DNA from: Streptomyces antimicrobicus
GTDB taxonomy: Bacteria > Actinomycetota > Actinomycetes > Streptomycetales > Streptomycetaceae
DNA length: 56,306 nt
Assembly: GCF_020532625.1 (NCBI RefSeq)
Contig: NZ_JAJAUY010000027.1
Location: forward strand, 1-56,306
Direction: 5' to 3'
In this document: positions 33,901 to 42,263 of the stretch, piece after piece
Layout of the letters: every line of letters begins with the position of its first letter
Numbering within the stretch: the stretch's first letter is position 1
Position numbers and translations under genes: made by a program
The notes under the pieces: generated by a model
The model's input: only the letters and a program-made list of their open reading frames with translations
Database searches by the model: none
Told to the model about the DNA's origin: nothing

Positions 33901-34989
33901 ACAGTGCTGCACGCGTCCTTCGGACTGGATGTACCCCGCGCGGTGGAGACCTGCCGTCGGCTTGTCGCCGACGGCAGCGCCGCGGAGGTCTTGGCCGCCA
34001 CTCAAGCCCTCCAGAACGTCATCCATGAGACGTCCGTACAGGAAGCCGGCGCACTTGATCTCGCCCGTGCTCTGGCCGACCATCCCGCTCCCACGGTGCG
34101 CGCCGGCGTCCTGGCCATGGCCGTGTCCCTGCTGCGTACGTCGAGGGAACTCGCCCTGGAGCTGCTCACTTCCGTACCTTTCGGCGATACGGGTGCAGTG
34201 CCGTATCGGCTTTGGTGGGCGTTCACCATGGAGAGACTCCTGTCGTGGCAGGACCTCACCAGTGCCCAGCGTGTGTTCTTCATCGATCAGTTGGCCGCCC
34301 TCCCCACGCTGAGCGATCACACGGTGCAGCAGTTCATCGCCCACCTTGTCCAAGCCGACGCCGAAGCCGCGGTCGGACTCCTGCGCTCGCGGATCGAGCG
34401 TTGGGAGGAGGCCCCTACCGATGAGCGCTTCGACCCCCTTCCGTTCGAATGGAGTGTTGCGCTCCCCTTCTCTGACAGCGCCGCCCGACCGGACCTGCTG
34501 CGATCGGTACAGGGCTGGCTGGCACAGCCGCGCGACAACTCCTGGCGTCGCGAGTTTCACGCCCCACAGCTCTTCTGGACAGTTGCAGGCCCGGCGGACG
34601 AGGTGGTCCTCAGCCTCCTTCTTGAGCCCTATCAGGAAGGCAACATCGATCTCGCCCACGCCGCTGCCCCGCTGCTGAGCAGACTTCCCGAGAACGTCGT
34701 GTGGGATCGGGTGGACTTCGTGAGCACGCTGTTGAAGACAGCTTCCCGCCTGTCGGAAGACCTGCTGCACCGCACCGGTGGGAGACTCTACTCAGCGCTG
34801 TTCTCGGGTGTCCGCTGGCGGGAGCTCGGGAAGCCGTACCAGGAAGACGTCGACATCAGCGACCGCGCCCGGCACATCCGCGCCGGACTTCCGCGGGGTT
34901 CTGCCGTCGACCTTTTCTACAAGGCGCTGCAGGAGAGCGCTCAGCACAACATCGATCGCGCGATCGCCGAAGACCTCGACGAGTTGTGA
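30955..34989 (+). CDS. HTH / Mrr-like nuclease / STAND NTPase fusion, candidate Avs-type defence protein
   Basis: A protein of 1344 residues. Residues 7-58 are an XRE helix-turn-helix (AREARGWDQAELARMLGVG, then QQTVSRWERG). Residues 75-200 form a restriction-endonuclease-like (Mrr) domain with FEAF, Asp115 in HGIDIRV and Gln129-x-Lys131 in IQCKKY. A P-loop NTPase follows, with Walker A GAAGQGKS (273-280), Walker B LVLIEDAHE (321-329) and sensor ATRPYGR. About 900 C-terminal residues form helical HEAT/TPR-like repeats. Nuclease-STAND-repeat order matches antiviral STAND (Avs) proteins; the XRE domain in front is unusual. Base composition is visibly less G+C-rich than the neighbours, suggesting transfer. 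Anti-phage function is inferred. Confidence 0.88.
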   Translation: MSDTPAVDIRSAREARGWDQAELARMLGVGQQTVSRWERGQTSPRGELLDRLRATLGLDGAVTPPRRPLLDELPFNRLDAYQFEAFCDAFLSRLYSDAQEVARYGVSGDTQHGIDIRVVTADGERIGIQCKKYEKFRPASFAKAVAELDRARARVDRCVLFLSTRASAAVLEACDKLDEWTIWDSRTLSREVDKLPRHQALTLVDRFFPDMREEFLGVRAPSIWQTAEEAFPASLPSPVYSHGFRLVGRTATLDEMTAFAAGDDEPRIAVLTGAAGQGKSRLLCELARTWERTPGATTWVLPPGPCALDEFDHLPRDGRLLVLIEDAHERSDDLAMVVTGILRARPHARTVIATRPYGRLVVQQALRAAKTDENQVSRWDLSSLRHEDAYALASEILGGGNEHAARVVAHVAADSPLLLVNAAIAVQRGDLEVSALQSHADVHRLLIDVFAQSALSQSPQPDDDRALLHAVAALQPVATDVPHFQNALSSILELPFTRINPRLRTLEGTGILVRRGASVRISPDLLGDVLLAEAAVHPHSGSPTGYLQLVRDRADGDALANALVNAGRVDWQAHSRSSLHKGVVDPLWAAMEAEFKEGGADTRMALLPLLRKIAPFQPERVFRLTRWALDHPATGDELPSQDRWMSEACGQAGILRETPRVLEAVAVDLDHLRSVYDLLWSLGRNDERPLNQNPDAPLRILLDLASYGPGKPVQYQEILLDALSEWLEETVPGPTNRMPLALLDPLFSDTAEGRTREGWTLTFHRYPVRAEVVEPIRDRAAGILLDQYVSGNEGRAVAAARTFREVLRHQTEDFAQYNAEFLRVLGARTAALRPGPLVSLAVRRSLSWVLRHGPTSISEAAQTVVDSLPDEAGHRLALLLHTGTYDETLVPRTADTESLESVQGYWATLRRATLAELMRQPTDQVASLFVSLVEKGHRVLAHHSEGVRTVLDEALSESPDLVPALLDRLAHAEEGAVQVMLPTVLHASFGLDVPRAVETCRRLVADGSAAEVLAATQALQNVIHETSVQEAGALDLARALADHPAPTVRAGVLAMAVSLLRTSRELALELLTSVPFGDTGAVPYRLWWAFTMERLLSWQDLTSAQRVFFIDQLAALPTLSDHTVQQFIAHLVQADAEAAVGLLRSRIERWEEAPTDERFDPLPFEWSVALPFSDSAARPDLLRSVQGWLAQPRDNSWRREFHAPQLFWTVAGPADEVVLSLLLEPYQEGNIDLAHAAAPLLSRLPENVVWDRVDFVSTLLKTASRLSEDLLHRTGGRLYSALFSGVRWRELGKPYQEDVDISDRARHIRAGLPRGSAVDLFYKALQESAQHNIDRAIAEDLDEL

Positions 34990-35121
34990 ACATCTGTCGC
35001 CGACACCTGTGATACGTCCGGACCCGTTGGGTGCCAGGTCTCGTACCTGGGGGTCCCTGCACCGTCAGAAGGAGCGGCGACGAACCGTCGGCACCCAGGC
35101 ACGCCATGGTCAGACAGGCCC

Positions 35122-35160
35122 CCGCTTCACCTGTTGGACGAGCAGGAACAGGTGAAGCGG
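35122..35160. terminator. Bidirectional 14-bp-stem terminator
   Basis: CCGCTTCACCTGTT (35122-35135) and its exact complement AACAGGTGAAGCGG (35147-35160) flank an 11-nt loop between the STAND gene and the convergent RNA methyltransferase gene. Upstream, TGGGTGCC (35028-35035) and GGCACCCA (35090-35097) form a second, wider inverted pair enclosing a short CCAGGT/ACCTGG stem. Confidence 0.85.
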
Positions 35161-35183
35161 CACGGCCACCATGTCACCCCGCC

Positions 35184-36551
35184 TCAGAACCCCTTCTCCA
35201 CCGGCTCCAGAATCGCCACGCACTCCACATGATGAGTCATAGGAAACAGGTCGAAGACCCGCAACGTGCGCACCCGGTAGCCGTGGTCGCGGAAGTAGGC
35301 CAGGTCGCGGGCCAGGGCCGCCGGGTCGCAGGCGACGTACGCGATGCGGCGCGCGTGGAGGGAGGCCAGGTGGCGGACCGTCTGCTTGCCGGCGCCGGCG
35401 CGCGGGGGGTCCAGGACGATCAGGTCGCACTCCGTGATGCGGGTGCGCGGCAGGACCTGCTCGACCTTGCCCTGTTCGATGCGGACGCGCGGGAAGTCCG
35501 CCAGGTTGTGGCGGGCGTCCTCGACGGCGCGCTTGCCCGCCTCGATGCCGAGGACCGCGCCGGTCTCGCCGAGGCGTTCGGCCAGGGCGCCCGCGAAGAT
35601 GCCGACGCCGCAGTAGAGGTCGAGGGCCATCTCGCCCTTGCGCGGCATCAGGCCCTGCATGACGGCCTTGACCAGGGTGTCGGCGGCCTGGGGGTGGACC
35701 TGCCAGAAGCCGCCCATGCCGACGCGGTACGTGCGGCCGTCGGAGCGTTCGCGGACGAACGGGCGGCCGTGGACCCGGTGGACCCCGCCGTCCTTCTCCT
35801 CCACGCGCAGGACCGAGACCGGCTTGTCCAGCTCCACCAGGGGCAGTCGGCCGCCCGGGACGGGGGTCAGGACGACCTGGCGGTCGTTCGAGCCGGTCGC
35901 GGCGATGGCCTCGACCGAGGCCATGGCCGGCCATTCCCGCTTCTCGATGCCCAGCTCCGTGACGCCCGGCGCCGCGATCATGCAGTGGTCGATCGGCTGG
36001 ACGTCGTGCGAGCGGTGCTTGCGCAGGCCGGCGCGGCCCTGCTCGTCGATCGCGTACTGGACGCGGGTGCGCCACTGCGGTACCTGGCCGGCGGGCAGCT
36101 TGTCGCCCTCGGCGGGCACGACCGTGCCGTCCCAGCCGGCCTGCTCCGGGGTGAGGCCGGCGAGGCGGCTGAGCTGCTCGGCGACGACCTCGCCCTTCAG
36201 GCGGCGCTGCGCGCCGGGCTTGGCGTGCTGCCAGTCGCAGCCGCCGCACATGCCGGGGCCGGCGTACGGGCACGGGGCCTCGACCCGGTCCTTGGAGGCG
36301 TCCAGGACGCGTACGGCGTCGGCCCGCAGGAAGCGGGAGTCGGTGTCGCCCTCGGTGACCTTGGCGACGACCTTCTCGCCCGGCAGGGCGTGGCGTACGA
36401 ACAGGACCCGGCCGTCGGCGTTGCGGGCGATGCAGTGGCCGCCGTGGGCCACCGGGCCGACCTCGACCTCGTACTCCTGCCCCACCAGCGAACCGGCCTG
36501 CGCCGTGCTCTCCCCACCGACCGGTGATGCGTTCTTGTTCTGCGGGGTCAT
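35184..36551 (-). CDS. Class I SAM-dependent RNA uridine methyltransferase, TrmA/RlmD (RumA) family
   Basis: In this 455-residue enzyme, an N-terminal TRAM domain (EYEVEVGPVAHGGHCIAR) precedes a Cys cluster CPYAGPGMCGGCDWQ suited to an iron-sulfur cluster. The SAM-binding motif is LDLYCGVGIFAGALA. LDPPRAGAGKQTV and VACDPAALARDLAYF hold the catalytic Cys of the 5-methyluridine reaction. It should methylate a uridine in tRNA or 23S rRNA; which one is not visible. Start 36551 (MTPQNKN) is preferred over an ATG-like codon four residues upstream. The adjacent KimA-like permease in the same direction is also conserved in mycobacteria. Confidence 0.9.
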   Translation of the reverse strand: MTPQNKNASPVGGESTAQAGSLVGQEYEVEVGPVAHGGHCIARNADGRVLFVRHALPGEKVVAKVTEGDTDSRFLRADAVRVLDASKDRVEAPCPYAGPGMCGGCDWQHAKPGAQRRLKGEVVAEQLSRLAGLTPEQAGWDGTVVPAEGDKLPAGQVPQWRTRVQYAIDEQGRAGLRKHRSHDVQPIDHCMIAAPGVTELGIEKREWPAMASVEAIAATGSNDRQVVLTPVPGGRLPLVELDKPVSVLRVEEKDGGVHRVHGRPFVRERSDGRTYRVGMGGFWQVHPQAADTLVKAVMQGLMPRKGEMALDLYCGVGIFAGALAERLGETGAVLGIEAGKRAVEDARHNLADFPRVRIEQGKVEQVLPRTRITECDLIVLDPPRAGAGKQTVRHLASLHARRIAYVACDPAALARDLAYFRDHGYRVRTLRVFDLFPMTHHVECVAILEPVEKGF

Positions 36552-36668
36552 GGTGGGGAGCACTCCAATGGGTTCAACAGCGAGCCGGGGGCGTACGCCC
36601 GCACGGCAACGGCCGAGTGGCGACCCTCCAGTCTACGTGGATCGCGCACCCGGCCGTGACCGCCGCCG

Positions 36669-38717
36669 TCACGCCTTGCCGCTCGGCTCCTTGCGGCGCG
36701 TGTCCACCGGGCCGCGGCGCACGGCGCCCGGGGCGTTCCACTCCTGGCGCTTGCGGGCCCGCTTCTTGGCCGCCTCCGAGGACGCCAGCTGGTACGGCAC
36801 CGAGGTGACCATGACCCCGGGCGTGAACAGCAGCCGGCCCTTGAGGCGCAGGGCGCTCTGGTTGTGCAGCAGGTGCTCGTACCAGTGGCCGACGACGTAC
36901 TCGGGGATGTACACGCTGACCGCGTCGCGCGGGTTCTCCGAGCGCAGGCCCTTGACGTACTCGATGACCGGGCGGGTGACCTCGCGGTACGGCGAGTCGA
37001 GGATCTTCAGCGGTACGTCGATGCCGCGCCGCTCCCACTCCGCCTTGAGCGCCTTGGTCTCCGCCGGGTCCACGCTGACGGTGAGCGCCTCCAGCTGGTT
37101 GGCGTGCAGCAGCTTGGCGTACGCCAGGGCGCGCAGGGTGGGCTTGTGGAGCTTGGAGACGAGCACGACGGAGCGGACCCGGGAGGGGCGGACGTACTCG
37201 TCGGGGCGCTCCTCGGCGGCCGCGATCTCCTCGGCGACCTTGTCGTAGTGCCGGCGGATGGCCGTCATGGTGCCGTAGAAGATCACCATGCCGAGCAGGG
37301 CGACCCAGGCGCCGTGGGTGAACTTGGTGGCGAGGACGACGACCAGCACCAGGCCGGTGAACGTCGCGCCGAAGGCGTTGATCGCCCGCGAGCGGAACAT
37401 CCGGCGGCGCGCGGCGGGGTCCCGCTCCGTCTTCAGGTGCCGGTTCCAGTGCCGGACCATGCCGATCTGGCTGAGGGTGAAGGAGACGAACACGCCGACG
37501 ATGTAGAGCTGGATCAGCTTGGTGGAGTCGGCGTCGTAGACCCAGACCAGCAGCGCCGCGGCGCCCGCGAGGAGCACGATGCCGTTGGAGAAGGCCAGGC
37601 GGTCGCCGCGGGTGTGCAGCTGGCGCGGCAGGTAGCGGTCCTGGGCGAGGATCGAGCCGAGCAGCGGGAAGCCGTTGTACGCGGTGTTGGCGGCCAGGAA
37701 CAGCACCAGGGCCGTGGCCGCGGCGAGCAACACGAAGAAGAAGCTGCCCGGGCCGAAGACGGCCTCGGCGACCTGGGAGATCACCGGGTTCTGGACGTAG
37801 TCGTCGCCGACGGGGACGCCGCCGCGCAGCAGGTCGGTGGCGGGCTTCTCGGCCATCCGCACGTCGGTGGCCATGGCCAGGCCGATGATGCCGCAGAACA
37901 TGGTGACGGCCAGGGCGCCCATGAGGGCGAGGGTGGTGGCCGCGTTCCTGCTCTTGGGCTTGCGGAAGGCGGGCACGCCGTTGCTGATGGCCTCGACGCC
38001 GGTGAGGGCCGCACAGCCGGAGGAGAAGGCGCGCAGCAGCAGGAAGACCAGCGCGAAACCGGCCAGTCCCTGGTGCTCGGCCTTGATCTCCAGGTCGGCG
38101 GTGGGGGCCTTCATGGTGTCGCCGAGGACGATTCCCTTCCAGGCGCCCCAGGCGATCATGAGGAAGACGCCCGCGACGAAGACGTAGGTCGGGATCGCGA
38201 AGAGCTTTCCGGATTCCTTCACGCCGCGCAGGTTCATCAGCGTCAGCAGGAGGATCATGGCGATGGCGCTGAGGACCTTGTGCTCGATCACGAAGTCCAC
38301 CGCGGAGCCGAGGTTCTCCACCCCGGAGGAGATGGAGACGGCCACGGTGAGCACGTAGTCGACGAGCAGGGCGCTGGCGACGGTCAGGCCGGCCTTGGGC
38401 CCGAGGTTGGTGTTGGCGACCTCGTAGTCGCCGCCGCCGCTCGGGTAGGCGTGCACGTTCTGCCGGTACGAAGCGACCACGGTGAACATGAGGACCACGA
38501 CGGCGGCCGCGATCCAGGGGCTGAAGTGGTACGCCGACACACCCGCGACGGAGAGGACCAGCAGGACCTCGCCGGGGGCGTACGCCACGGAGGAGAGCGG
38601 GTCGGAGGCGAAGACGGGAAGGGCGATCCGCTTCGGCAGGAGGGTTTCCCCGAGGCGGTCGCTGCGCAGCGCCCGGCCGATCAGGATCCGTTTGGGCACG
38701 TCGGTCAGTTTGGACAC
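36669..38717 (-). CDS. APC-superfamily permease, KimA-like (probable potassium uptake)
   Basis: This 682-residue protein has about twelve membrane segments and a C-terminal cytoplasmic domain of roughly 180 residues. The N-terminal LPVFASDPLSSVAYAPGEVL signature is shared with KimA/KUP-like APC transporters; SGCAALTGVEAISNGVPAFR and the later helices agree. The C-terminal part (VLVSKLHKPTLRALAYAKLL, SPYREVTRPVIEYV) looks like a universal-stress-like regulatory fold. Start GTG 38717 lies 7 nt from a TACGAT -10 (38730-38725), so the mRNA may be leaderless. It is divergent from two TrkA genes, which supports K+ transport, but amino-acid transport cannot be excluded. Confidence 0.85.
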   Translation of the reverse strand: MSKLTDVPKRILIGRALRSDRLGETLLPKRIALPVFASDPLSSVAYAPGEVLLVLSVAGVSAYHFSPWIAAAVVVLMFTVVASYRQNVHAYPSGGGDYEVANTNLGPKAGLTVASALLVDYVLTVAVSISSGVENLGSAVDFVIEHKVLSAIAMILLLTLMNLRGVKESGKLFAIPTYVFVAGVFLMIAWGAWKGIVLGDTMKAPTADLEIKAEHQGLAGFALVFLLLRAFSSGCAALTGVEAISNGVPAFRKPKSRNAATTLALMGALAVTMFCGIIGLAMATDVRMAEKPATDLLRGGVPVGDDYVQNPVISQVAEAVFGPGSFFFVLLAAATALVLFLAANTAYNGFPLLGSILAQDRYLPRQLHTRGDRLAFSNGIVLLAGAAALLVWVYDADSTKLIQLYIVGVFVSFTLSQIGMVRHWNRHLKTERDPAARRRMFRSRAINAFGATFTGLVLVVVLATKFTHGAWVALLGMVIFYGTMTAIRRHYDKVAEEIAAAEERPDEYVRPSRVRSVVLVSKLHKPTLRALAYAKLLHANQLEALTVSVDPAETKALKAEWERRGIDVPLKILDSPYREVTRPVIEYVKGLRSENPRDAVSVYIPEYVVGHWYEHLLHNQSALRLKGRLLFTPGVMVTSVPYQLASSEAAKKRARKRQEWNAPGAVRRGPVDTRRKEPSGKA

Positions 38718-38936
38718 GCAGAGGATCGTAAGCGTTCGAAAAGGGCAGTGCCCAACCACCACCCGAATCCCCCGTGAATTCGGCACCGGCGCAGCACAAG
38801 ATGCCACGCGGGCTCCGCAAAGGGCCCGCTCGGGGCACCACCCGTGTGTAGCTTGGGCAACGGTCTGAGACCCTGTTAAGCCTGAGCATGAACGAGGCTG
38901 GAACCGATACAGCCGCCGACAGCCGGAAGGACGGCC

Positions 38937-39605
38937 GTGCACATCGTCATTATGGGCTGCGGAAGGGTGGGCTCCGCCCTTGCGCAGACCCTGGAGCAGC
39001 AGGGGCATACCGTCGCTGTGATCGACCAGGACCCCACCGCGTTCCGTCGGCTGGGCGCGGGATTCGGCGGCCGCCGGGTCACCGGGGTCGGCTTCGACCA
39101 GGACACCCTGCGCGAGGCCGGCATCGAGGAGGCGGGCGCCTTCGCCGCCGTCAGCAGTGGTGACAATTCCAACATCATCGCGGCCCGGGTGGCCCGGGAG
39201 ATGTTCGGTGTCGAGAACGTCGCCGCCCGCATCTACGACCCCAAGCGGGCCGAGGTCTACCAGCGCCTGGGCATCCCGACCGTGGCCACCGTCCGGTGGA
39301 CGGCCGACCAGATGCTGCGCCGCCTGCTGCCGTCCGGCGCCGAGCCGCTGTGGCGCGACCCGAGCGGCGGGGTCCAGCTCGCCGAGGTGCACGCCTCCCC
39401 CGCGTGGATCGGTCACAAGGTCAGCGAGCTGCAGGAGGAGACCGGGGTCCGCGTGGCCTTCCTCACCCGTCTGGGCGAGGCCATGCTGCCGACGTCGCAG
39501 ACGGTCCTGCAGGAGGGCGACCTCGTCCACGTGATGATGCGCACGGACGAGATCGGCAAGGTCGAGGCGGCGTTCGCCGAGGGCCCCGAGGAGGCACACG
39601 CATGA
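38937..39605 (+). CDS. TrkA family potassium uptake regulator (CeoB-like)
   Basis: This 222-residue cytoplasmic RCK protein starts with the nucleotide-binding GCGRVG (residues 7-12) and the acidic VIDQDP at strand beta2, followed by a TrkA_C domain (IGHKVSELQEETGVRVAFLT). It binds NAD(H) or ATP and gates K+ uptake. GTG 38937 is followed directly by the GxGxxG strand, so no longer start is needed. It overlaps the second trkA by 4 bp and is divergent from the KimA-like permease, as in mycobacteria. Confidence 0.93.
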   Translation: MHIVIMGCGRVGSALAQTLEQQGHTVAVIDQDPTAFRRLGAGFGGRRVTGVGFDQDTLREAGIEEAGAFAAVSSGDNSNIIAARVAREMFGVENVAARIYDPKRAEVYQRLGIPTVATVRWTADQMLRRLLPSGAEPLWRDPSGGVQLAEVHASPAWIGHKVSELQEETGVRVAFLTRLGEAMLPTSQTVLQEGDLVHVMMRTDEIGKVEAAFAEGPEEAHA

Positions 39606-40264
39606 GGGTCGCGATCGCCGGAGCCGGGGCCGTGGGCCGCTCCATCGCGGGCGAGCTGCTGGAGAACGGCCACGAGGTGCTCCTCGTGGACAAGGCGCCG
39701 ACCGCCATCTCGGTGGAGCGCGTGCCGCAGGCCGAGTGGCTGCTGGCCGACGCCTGCGAGATCACCTCGCTGGACGAGGCGGCGCTGCAGCGCTGCAACG
39801 TGGTCATCGCCGCGACGGGTGACGACAAGGTCAACCTCGTCGTCTCGCTGCTGGCCAAGACCGAGTACGGGGTCCCCCGGGTCGTGGCCCGGGTCAACAA
39901 CCCGAAGAACGAGTGGCTCTTCAACGAGTCCTGGGGCGTCGACGTGGCGGTGTCCACGCCGCGCCTGATGTCGGCCCTGGTCGAGGAGGCGGTCAGCGTC
40001 GGTGACCTGGTGCGCCTGCTGCGCTTCAGCCACGGTGACGCCAACCTCGTGGAGCTGACGCTGCCGCCGGAGTCCTCCGTCGCGGGCACCCAGATCAGCG
40101 AGATCAGCTGGCCGGAGGACACCTCCCTGGTCACCATCATCCGCGGCAACCGGGTGCTGACCCCGCACCCGGAGGAGACCCTGGAGCCGGGCGACGAGCT
40201 GCTGTTCGTGGCCGCCCAGGCCCGCGAGGAACAGCTGGAGGAGCTCCTCCAGGCCCGCCGGTAG
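39602..40264 (+). CDS. TrkA family potassium uptake regulator, second subunit (CeoC-like)
   Basis: A 220-residue RCK protein with GAGAVG at residues 7-12, LLVDKAP at the second strand and a TrkA_C domain (SVAGTQISEISWPEDTSLVTII). Its ATG overlaps the stop of the first trkA gene (ATGA), so the two subunits are probably made in equal amounts and may form a hetero-oligomeric gating ring. The unit ends at a perfect 40-bp palindrome. No TrkH/TrkG channel gene is in the window; the adjacent KimA-like permease may be the partner, which is inference. Confidence 0.93.
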   Translation: MRVAIAGAGAVGRSIAGELLENGHEVLLVDKAPTAISVERVPQAEWLLADACEITSLDEAALQRCNVVIAATGDDKVNLVVSLLAKTEYGVPRVVARVNNPKNEWLFNESWGVDVAVSTPRLMSALVEEAVSVGDLVRLLRFSHGDANLVELTLPPESSVAGTQISEISWPEDTSLVTIIRGNRVLTPHPEETLEPGDELLFVAAQAREEQLEELLQARR

Positions 40265-40297
40265 CCGCCCTGCGGGGCTTGCCGCCGCGGGACGCGG

Positions 40298-40337
40298 CGA
40301 AGGGGGTGGGCGGCCACGTGGCCGCCCACCCCCTTCG
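40298..40337. terminator. Perfect 40-bp palindrome, bidirectional terminator
   Basis: Two 20-nt arms meet with no spacer at CCAC|GTGG (centre 40317/40318), outer ends CGAAGGGGGT and ACCCCCTTCG. It separates the convergent trkA pair and DUF3159 operon. Confidence 0.9.
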
Positions 40338-40368
40338 TCCGTCGTCCGCCCGCTTACGGCCTACGGGT

Positions 40369-41139
40369 TCACGCCCCGCCCCGCCGGGCCGCCTCGCGGG
40401 CCTTCTGCGCGGCTTCCTCGGCCTCGTACTCCGCGATCACGTCGATCGGCGGCGGCGCCTTGGCCAGGAAGACCCAGGTGAAGTACACGGCGAGCACCAT
40501 CGGCGGCAGCTTCAGCGCGACCAGCAGCCAGCCCAGCTGGGTGTCGTCGCCCCAGAAGTACAGCGGGAAGAGGATCGCGTACTTGGCCAGGAAGATCAGG
40601 CCCCAGGCCAGCGACGCCTTGGTGTACGCCTTCTTGCGGCCGGGGTTGCGGGTGCGCCAGGAGAGGTTCTCCCGGAAGACCGGGCCGAGCACCACGCCGA
40701 GCAGCGGGAAGCCCACCAGCGCCGAGAGCGTGAACGCGACGCCGAGACCGGCGCCGTAGATCATGCCGGGCAGGTAGAAGCCCTTGGCGGTGCCGGTGAA
40801 CAGGGCGAAGGCCACGCCCACGCCGACGCCGAAGACGCCGCTGAAGGCGTGCTTGACGGTGTCCTTGCGGGCCAGCCGCACGACGACCAGCAGCACGGCC
40901 ACCGCGCCCGCCGCGATCGCCGACATGGTCACGTCCTTGTTGAACGTGTAGATCATGACGAACAGCAGGCCGGGGAGCATCGTCTCCACGGTGCCGCGGA
41001 TGCCGCCGAAGGCGTCGAAGAGCGCCGCCTGGGTCACGGCCCTGACGTCGTCCGGGGCCTGCTCCGGGGGGGCGGCCGCGGGCGTGCCGGTCGGGTTCGG
41101 GGTCGGCGTCGGGGACGCCGGTTTGTCGAAGGACGTCAC
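40369..41139 (-). CDS. DUF3159 integral membrane protein
   Basis: A 256-residue actinobacterial membrane protein of unknown function. After a Pro/Thr-rich N-terminus come about six hydrophobic segments (GLLFVMIYTFNKDVTMSAIA, AGAVAVLLVVVRLARKD, FTLSALVGFPLLGVVLGPVF, LIFLAKYAILFPLYFW and others). The C-terminus is charged (EYEAEEAAQKAREAARRG). It starts 3 bp after the stop of the OB-fold gene in the same direction, so the two form an operon. This pair next to trkA genes is conserved across actinobacteria including Mycobacterium, suggesting a link to K+ or membrane physiology. Confidence 0.9.
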   Translation of the reverse strand: MTSFDKPASPTPTPNPTGTPAAAPPEQAPDDVRAVTQAALFDAFGGIRGTVETMLPGLLFVMIYTFNKDVTMSAIAAGAVAVLLVVVRLARKDTVKHAFSGVFGVGVGVAFALFTGTAKGFYLPGMIYGAGLGVAFTLSALVGFPLLGVVLGPVFRENLSWRTRNPGRKKAYTKASLAWGLIFLAKYAILFPLYFWGDDTQLGWLLVALKLPPMVLAVYFTWVFLAKAPPPIDVIAEYEAEEAAQKAREAARRGGA

Positions 41140-41142
41140 CGG

Positions 41143-41553
41143 CTAGTGCTCCTGTCCGAGCGGTCGGAGTTCGTACTTGGGGTTGAACAGGACGCGCCGG
41201 CCGTGGCTCATCGCGATCCGCCCCGAGGCGATCAGCTTGCGCCCCGGTTCGATTCCCACGATCGAGCGACGTCCGAGCCAGACGACGTCCAGCGCGGCGG
41301 ACCCGTCGAAGAGCTCCGCCTCCAGGGCGGGCACTCCGGCGCGCGGCCGCAGGGTGACCGTGCGCAGCGTGCCGGTCACCTTGACGATCTGCCGGTCGTG
41401 GGAGTCGCAGATCCGCGTGCAGCCCGCGGCCTCCGCGTCCTCCTGCAGCTCCGCGGAATGCAGCTCCTCCTGCGAGGAGGACAGCCTCTCTATCATGCGG
41501 CGGAAGCGGCCCGCCGGCCTGGCGGACTTCTCGGGACGCGGATCAGCACTCAT
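41143..41553 (-). CDS. OB-fold nucleic-acid-binding-domain protein
   Basis: A 136-residue protein starting MSADPRPEKS. A basic helix (RFRRMIERLSSSQEELHS) leads into an OB-fold of the tRNA-anti type (QIVKVTGTLRTVTLRPR, ALEAELFDGSAALDVVWLGRR, GIEPGRKLIASGRI, RVLFNPKYEL). The family may bind nucleic acid, but no enzyme domain is attached. It precedes DUF3159 by 3 bp and ends the conserved trkA-DUF3159-OB block. The start at 41553 was preferred because the frame upstream is a shadow of kdpE. Confidence 0.87.
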   Translation of the reverse strand: MSADPRPEKSARPAGRFRRMIERLSSSQEELHSAELQEDAEAAGCTRICDSHDRQIVKVTGTLRTVTLRPRAGVPALEAELFDGSAALDVVWLGRRSIVGIEPGRKLIASGRIAMSHGRRVLFNPKYELRPLGQEH

Positions 41554-41576
41554 ACAGGAAGCGTACCGGCGGCTTC

Positions 41577-42259
<683 letters not shown>

Positions 42260-42263
<4 letters not shown>

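Noticed and set aside
34990..35121. Possible tRNA-like or attachment-site structure between the STAND gene and the methyltransferase
   Set aside because: Inverted pairs exist, but no acceptor, anticodon or T-arm pattern is present and no direct repeat flanks the STAND gene.
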